A stretch of DNA of 64,000 bases, taken from assembly GCF_004792415.1 (NCBI RefSeq), contig NZ_CP038854.1:372001-436000 (forward strand), given 5' to 3'. This stretch comes from Pantoea vagans. Its GTDB lineage: Bacteria; Pseudomonadota; Gammaproteobacteria; Enterobacterales; Enterobacteriaceae. The notes beneath the pieces were generated by a model. That model was not told the DNA's origin, made no database searches, and saw only the letters and a list, made by a program, of their open reading frames with translations. This document shows, in pieces, positions 60,440 to 64,000 of this stretch. Both the position numbers and the translations under genes were made by a program. Within the stretch, counting starts at the first letter, position 1; every line of letters begins with the position of its first letter.

Positions 60440-62500
60440 CTACTCCAGCGGCACACTCAAAACCCGACATCCCCACGGCCCCAGCGTCAGCGACTCCCCC
60501 ACACCCGAGCCATCGACCAAATCACTCAGCCCGGCAGGCAACGACACCTGCTGCACCTGCGCTGTAAAGTTCTGCACAAACAGAAACGCCTGCTCGCCAT
60601 CGGTACGGCGCTGCACCACCACGCCCGGCGGCAAATCACTCGCCAGCGCACGCGGCAATCCCAGCTGCTTAATCAACGCACCATAAAAATCCCGATGGAA
60701 CGGCAGATCATTACGCGACGCGATATACCAGGCTTTACCCTGACCGACCCGATTCACCGTCACCGCCGGGGTTCCGGCATAAAAATCACTCTCGTAACTG
60801 GCCAGCGCCGTGGCCCCTTCGAGATGAATATGCTCGCAAAGCTCCCGCGCCTGATATGGCCCGCTCAGACCCAGCTCATTGCCGCGTACCCCGCGCACGC
60901 CGTTACACTCCTCATCCGTCAGACTGTCGATCTCTTCTGACCAGATGCCGAGCAGCGGCCGCAGCGGACCCGGGAATCCTCCCAGATAACAGAGATCGCT
61001 CTCATTCACGATGCCGCTCCAGTAGCTGGCCACAAAATGCCCGCCCCGCTCAACATGCGCTTCTGCTCGCGCCGCAAAACCGTCGCGCACCATATACAGC
61101 ATCGGCGCTATTACCAAATCGTAACCGCTGAGATCGCTATCGCCGTTAATCACATCTGCCGCAACGCCCTGCTCCCAGAAAGCCCGGTAGTGCTCGTTCA
61201 CCGTACGCTCATAATGCAGACCAAGATTGCGTGGACCCTGCGCATTATCCATCGCCCAGCGACTCTCCCAGTCGAAAATAATCGCGACGCGCGCCTCAAC
61301 CCGACTGCCCATCACCGGCGTCATCGCTGCCAGCATCCGGCCCAGCTCACTCACTTCACGCCCGGTTCGCGTATCGATATGACCGACATGATCGACCACC
61401 GCGCCGTGAAACTTCTCGACCGACCCCCGACTCTTGCGCCACTGGAAATACTGCACCGCGTCCGCACCATGCGCCACTGCCTGCAGTGAAGAGAGAATAT
61501 GCATCCCCGGCTTCTTCAGCTTACTGGTTGGCTGCCAGTTCGTTGAGCCCGGCGTCGATTCCATCAATACAAACGGTTTACCCTGCTTCAGGGTGCGCAT
61601 CAAATCGTGGTACATCGCGGTGTAACAGGCGAGCGTGGTCTCATCCTTCTCGTTGTGCCACATCGGGTAGCTGTCCCAGGAGATGAAATCCAGCGCCGGT
61701 GCCAGCTTCCAGTAATCGTAGTCGTAGAAATACTCCATGAAATTGGTGGTCGCGGGCAGATCGGGATTCGCCTGTTTCAGCGGCTTAATCTCCTCACGAC
61801 AGAAGTCAGTGACCTGATCGGTCATAAACCGCCGCCAGTCCAGATTCAGACCATGAATCGACATCTCGCCCTGCGGTGCAGGCGACGCAATCTGTGACCA
61901 GTCTGTGTAGGTATGACTCCAGAAATCACTCCACCAGGCGAGATTCAGCGTCTCCAGCGTCTCATAGCGACGCTGCAGCCAGCCGCGAAAGGCCTGCTGA
62001 CAGCGATCGCAATGACACTCACCACCATACTCATTAGAGATATGCCAGCCGACCACCGCCGGATGATGCGCATAACGCGCGGCCAGGCGGCTATTCATCG
62101 CCTGCACTTTCTGGCGATAAACCGGCGAGGTCATACAGTGATTATGACGGCCACCGTGCAGGGCGGGAACGCGATCCCGCCCCACGCGCAACACCTCCGG
62201 ATACGCCTGCGACATCCAGGCAGGCCTGGCCCCGCTCGGTGTGGCGAGAAACACGGAAATCCCCTGCAGCCACAGCGTATCGATTACCTCATCCAGCCAG
62301 CCAAACTCATAGCGCCCCTCTTCCGGCTCCAGCTTCGCCCAGCTGAAAATACCCACTGACATCACGTTACAGTTCGCCTGCTTCATCATCGCGACGTCGT
62401 CATCAATAATGCCCGGCTGGTGCGCCCACTGTTCCGGATTGTAGTCAGCACCATGCAGCAGCCGGTTAACCCGGGCGCTCAGCGGGGGAAATTTATTCAT
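60440..62500 (-). CDS. ganB: Beta-galactosidase, GH42
   Basis: A 686-residue GH42 enzyme that removes galactose from galacto-oligosaccharides. The acid/base Glu is in WHISNEYGGECHCDRCQQAF, where the Cys trio (with another Cys earlier in NHCMT) is the family zinc site. The nucleophile Glu is in FVLMESTPGSTNWQ. The N-terminal YNPEQWAHQPGIIDDDVAMMKQANCNVMSVGIFSWA is typical. It has no signal peptide, hence cytosolic. The symbol follows the Dickeya gan naming; in Bacillus the name ganA is used for the GH42. It starts 42 bp after the GH53 gene, in one operon. Confidence 0.94.
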   Translation of the reverse strand: MNKFPPLSARVNRLLHGADYNPEQWAHQPGIIDDDVAMMKQANCNVMSVGIFSWAKLEPEEGRYEFGWLDEVIDTLWLQGISVFLATPSGARPAWMSQAYPEVLRVGRDRVPALHGGRHNHCMTSPVYRQKVQAMNSRLAARYAHHPAVVGWHISNEYGGECHCDRCQQAFRGWLQRRYETLETLNLAWWSDFWSHTYTDWSQIASPAPQGEMSIHGLNLDWRRFMTDQVTDFCREEIKPLKQANPDLPATTNFMEYFYDYDYWKLAPALDFISWDSYPMWHNEKDETTLACYTAMYHDLMRTLKQGKPFVLMESTPGSTNWQPTSKLKKPGMHILSSLQAVAHGADAVQYFQWRKSRGSVEKFHGAVVDHVGHIDTRTGREVSELGRMLAAMTPVMGSRVEARVAIIFDWESRWAMDNAQGPRNLGLHYERTVNEHYRAFWEQGVAADVINGDSDLSGYDLVIAPMLYMVRDGFAARAEAHVERGGHFVASYWSGIVNESDLCYLGGFPGPLRPLLGIWSEEIDSLTDEECNGVRGVRGNELGLSGPYQARELCEHIHLEGATALASYESDFYAGTPAVTVNRVGQGKAWYIASRNDLPFHRDFYGALIKQLGLPRALASDLPPGVVVQRRTDGEQAFLFVQNFTAQVQQVSLPAGLSDLVDGSGVGESLTLGPWGCRVLSVPLE

Positions 62501-62541
62501 ACCTGTTCCTCAGAGGAAGAGATCAGCGTTAATGCTGATAG

Positions 62542-63735
62542 TTAATGAAAAACCTGTAGCGAAGGCAGCGCCTTGCCGTGACAGTCAAACAGCGCCTGGT
62601 TCTCGCGAGCGTTACCCTGTTTCCATTCGTCGTGGATATATTTCATGCCAGCGGGCGTAGCCCAGGTATTGCCGGGCGCGGGGATCCACGCCGGTTCCCA
62701 GTAGACCACGCCCTTGCCGCGATGGTCCGGCACCGCCAGCACCGCTTTAATCAGGTCATGCAGATAGGCCGCCTGGCCCTGTACCGTGCCGGGATAGCCG
62801 CCTGCCTGCTCCTCTTTTGCCTGGAAACTGTTCTCGGCGTTGTCACAGTTTTCCAGCGTGTAGCCATAGGCGGCTTCCACCACCATCACGTCTTTGTCAT
62901 AGCGCCGGGAGATATCATCCATGTTGGCTTTCAGGGCGCTGATGGGGCCGTTCCAGTAGGTGTACATCGACAGGCCAATCACATCGAACGGCACATCACG
63001 CTTAACGATTTCATCGAACCACCAGCGGAAGGTATCGTTTTTAGTACCCTCAGCCAGATGCAGTATGATCTTCACCTGATGCGGATCGCTGAGGTTCTCG
63101 CGCAGCCCGCTGATGCCCGCCTTCAGCAGGCCCGCCAGCCGATCAAACTCGCCGCCGTTCTGGCCCCAGCTCTTGCCTTCCGGCCAGAGCATGCCGCCGT
63201 TAAGCTCGTTGCCAATCTGCACGATATCCGGCAGCACCCCTTCCGCTTTAAAACGGGCGATAGCGTCGCGGGTATAGTCATGCACCCGCGTTTCCAGCTG
63301 CGGAAAGGTCAGCGACTGCCAGGCTTTGGGCTTGAACTGCTTGCCGGGATCGGTCCAGAAATCGCTGTAATGAATATCCAGCAGCAGCTTCAGTCCCGCC
63401 GCTTTCACGCGCTTCGCCAGCGCCAGCGTAGTCGCCAGATCGTTGCCGCCACCGCCGTAGGTGTGACCGCTGCCGTCAGTGGGATCGACCCACAGCCGCA
63501 GCCGGATAGTGTTGATGCCGCTGGCTTTCAGAATGGCGATAGCATCCTGCTGCTGGTTATCCACGTTGTAGAACTTCGCGCCCTGCTTCTCCAGTTCAGC
63601 CAGCGAAGAGATGTCCGCACCTTTAATAAAATCGGCGGGCCACGGTCCGGCAGAGGCGATGACAGGCTGTTCGTCGGCGAGCAGCGGCGTCGCCCAGGCC
63701 AGCGCCAGGGCGAGAATTAATGTTTTGGGCATCAT
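62542..63735 (-). CDS. ganA: Endo-beta-1,4-galactanase, GH53, secreted
   Basis: A 397-residue arabinogalactan endo-galactanase. The signal peptide MMPKTLILALALAWATPLLAD indicates export to the periplasm. The catalytic Glu pair is in DIVQIGNELNGGMLWPEG and VMVVEAAYGYT. ADISSLAELEKQGAKFYNVD, INTIRLRLWVDPTDGSGHTYGGGG and LLLDIHYSDFWTDPGKQFKP are family hallmarks. It cuts beta-1,4-galactan oligomers that pass the porin. The start follows GGATAAATC, and the ATG is 3 bases after the permease stop, so all are one operon. Symbol as used in Dickeya. Confidence 0.95.
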   Translation of the reverse strand: MMPKTLILALALAWATPLLADEQPVIASAGPWPADFIKGADISSLAELEKQGAKFYNVDNQQQDAIAILKASGINTIRLRLWVDPTDGSGHTYGGGGNDLATTLALAKRVKAAGLKLLLDIHYSDFWTDPGKQFKPKAWQSLTFPQLETRVHDYTRDAIARFKAEGVLPDIVQIGNELNGGMLWPEGKSWGQNGGEFDRLAGLLKAGISGLRENLSDPHQVKIILHLAEGTKNDTFRWWFDEIVKRDVPFDVIGLSMYTYWNGPISALKANMDDISRRYDKDVMVVEAAYGYTLENCDNAENSFQAKEEQAGGYPGTVQGQAAYLHDLIKAVLAVPDHRGKGVVYWEPAWIPAPGNTWATPAGMKYIHDEWKQGNARENQALFDCHGKALPSLQVFH

Positions 63736-63738
63736 GAT

Positions 63739-64000
63739 TTATCCTTTAGTACTGCCTGAAGCCAGGCCGGAGACGAAGTATTTCTGCAGCGCCAGATAGA
63801 ACACGGCTACCGGCACAGCGATCAGCACGGCTCCGGCCGCATAGGTGGTGTAACTGGCACCCATTTTCTGCGACACGAGGTTGTAGAGGCCAATCGGCAG
63901 CGTAAACTGTTCCGGCGTGCGCAGAATGGTGCTGGAGAGAATGAAATCGCCCAGCGGCCCCGTGAACGAGAAGAGCGCAACGACGGCCAGAATCGGCTTC
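63739..64000 (-). CDS. Sugar ABC transporter permease (MalG/GanQ-like), truncated by the window edge
   Basis: The last 86 codons or so of an inner-membrane permease: FTGPLGDFILSSTILRTPEQFTLPIGLYNLV, YAAGAVLIAVPVAVFYLALQKYF and the C-terminal VSGLASGSTKG seen in MalG-type proteins. The EAA loop falls just outside the visible part. The stop is 3 bases before the galactanase ATG. It should import the galacto-oligosaccharides made by the GH53 enzyme. The remaining ABC genes must lie to the right of the window. Confidence 0.88.
   Translation of the reverse strand, partial: KPILAVVALFSFTGPLGDFILSSTILRTPEQFTLPIGLYNLVSQKMGASYTTYAAGAVLIAVPVAVFYLALQKYFVSGLASGSTKG

Noticed and set aside
62578..63720. 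380-codon frame antisense to the GH53 gene
   Set aside because: Same reason: the GH53 protein is unambiguous and the antisense frame has no signature or ribosome site.
1..64000. CRISPR array, tRNA or rRNA genes
   Set aside because: No regularly spaced repeats with unique spacers and no tRNA TPsiC/anticodon-like blocks or rRNA sequence were seen on either strand by eye.

Overview
The window looks like a large accessory replicon of a Pantoea-type enterobacterium. It opens with the end of a yellow-pigment carotenoid cluster (crtI, crtB, and crtZ on the opposite strand) and carries thiO-thiS-thiG-thiF behind a TPP riboswitch. That combination is known from the large Pantoea plasmid family (LPP-1/pPag3). 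Membership is inferred from gene content: no replication, partition or transfer gene is in view.

Layout. 1-2.3 kb: carotenoid genes. 2.5-7.5 kb: a minus-strand chaperone-usher fimbrial operon (pilin, chaperone, usher, adhesin). 8-9.8 kb: small genes (thioredoxin-like, ASCH). 9.8-12.9 kb: thiamine-thiazole operon. 13-17.7 kb: ene-reductase plus ArsR repressor, a divergent arginase-family protein, a P-loop kinase, a GFA-type protein and a LysE exporter. 18.2-22.5 kb: an RND efflux pump without outer-membrane partner or regulator. 22.7-24.7 kb: folate-independent methionine synthase pair (MesD/MesX type) behind a MetR-like box. 25.2-27.7 kb: IclR regulator with an aldolase/dehydrogenase pair. 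27.9-39.6 kb: a second, very similar RND pump with its own TolC-type channel and TetR regulator, embedded among enzymes (alpha/beta hydrolase, SDR, reductase-like Rossmann protein, FabF-type ketosynthase) and an MFS exporter. 39.6-43.4 kb: an AT-rich, gene-poor island with an IS1-family relic and a convergent luxI/luxR quorum-sensing pair. 43.4-56.7 kb: transporters, regulators, SDR/MDR oxidoreductases, glutathione peroxidase, a diguanylate cyclase and a DUF347 membrane protein. 57.3-64 kb: galactan utilisation (LacI repressor, LamB-type porin, orphan PTS EIIB, GH42, GH53, start of a sugar ABC permease).

The most notable signal is a 26-bp operator, TGTGACY-N12-RGTCACM, present four times: on both sides of the tetR gene at 31.8-32.5 kb, in front of the first RND pump 14 kb away, and as an orphan copy at 17.95 kb whose flanks resemble the tetR/channel-gene intergenic region. 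One TetR protein therefore probably controls both pumps and, through the two operators flanking tetR, two divergent operons that include the ketosynthase, SDR and hydrolase. The orphan site looks like the scar of a duplication that lost its tetR and channel genes. No tRNA, rRNA or CRISPR array was seen.
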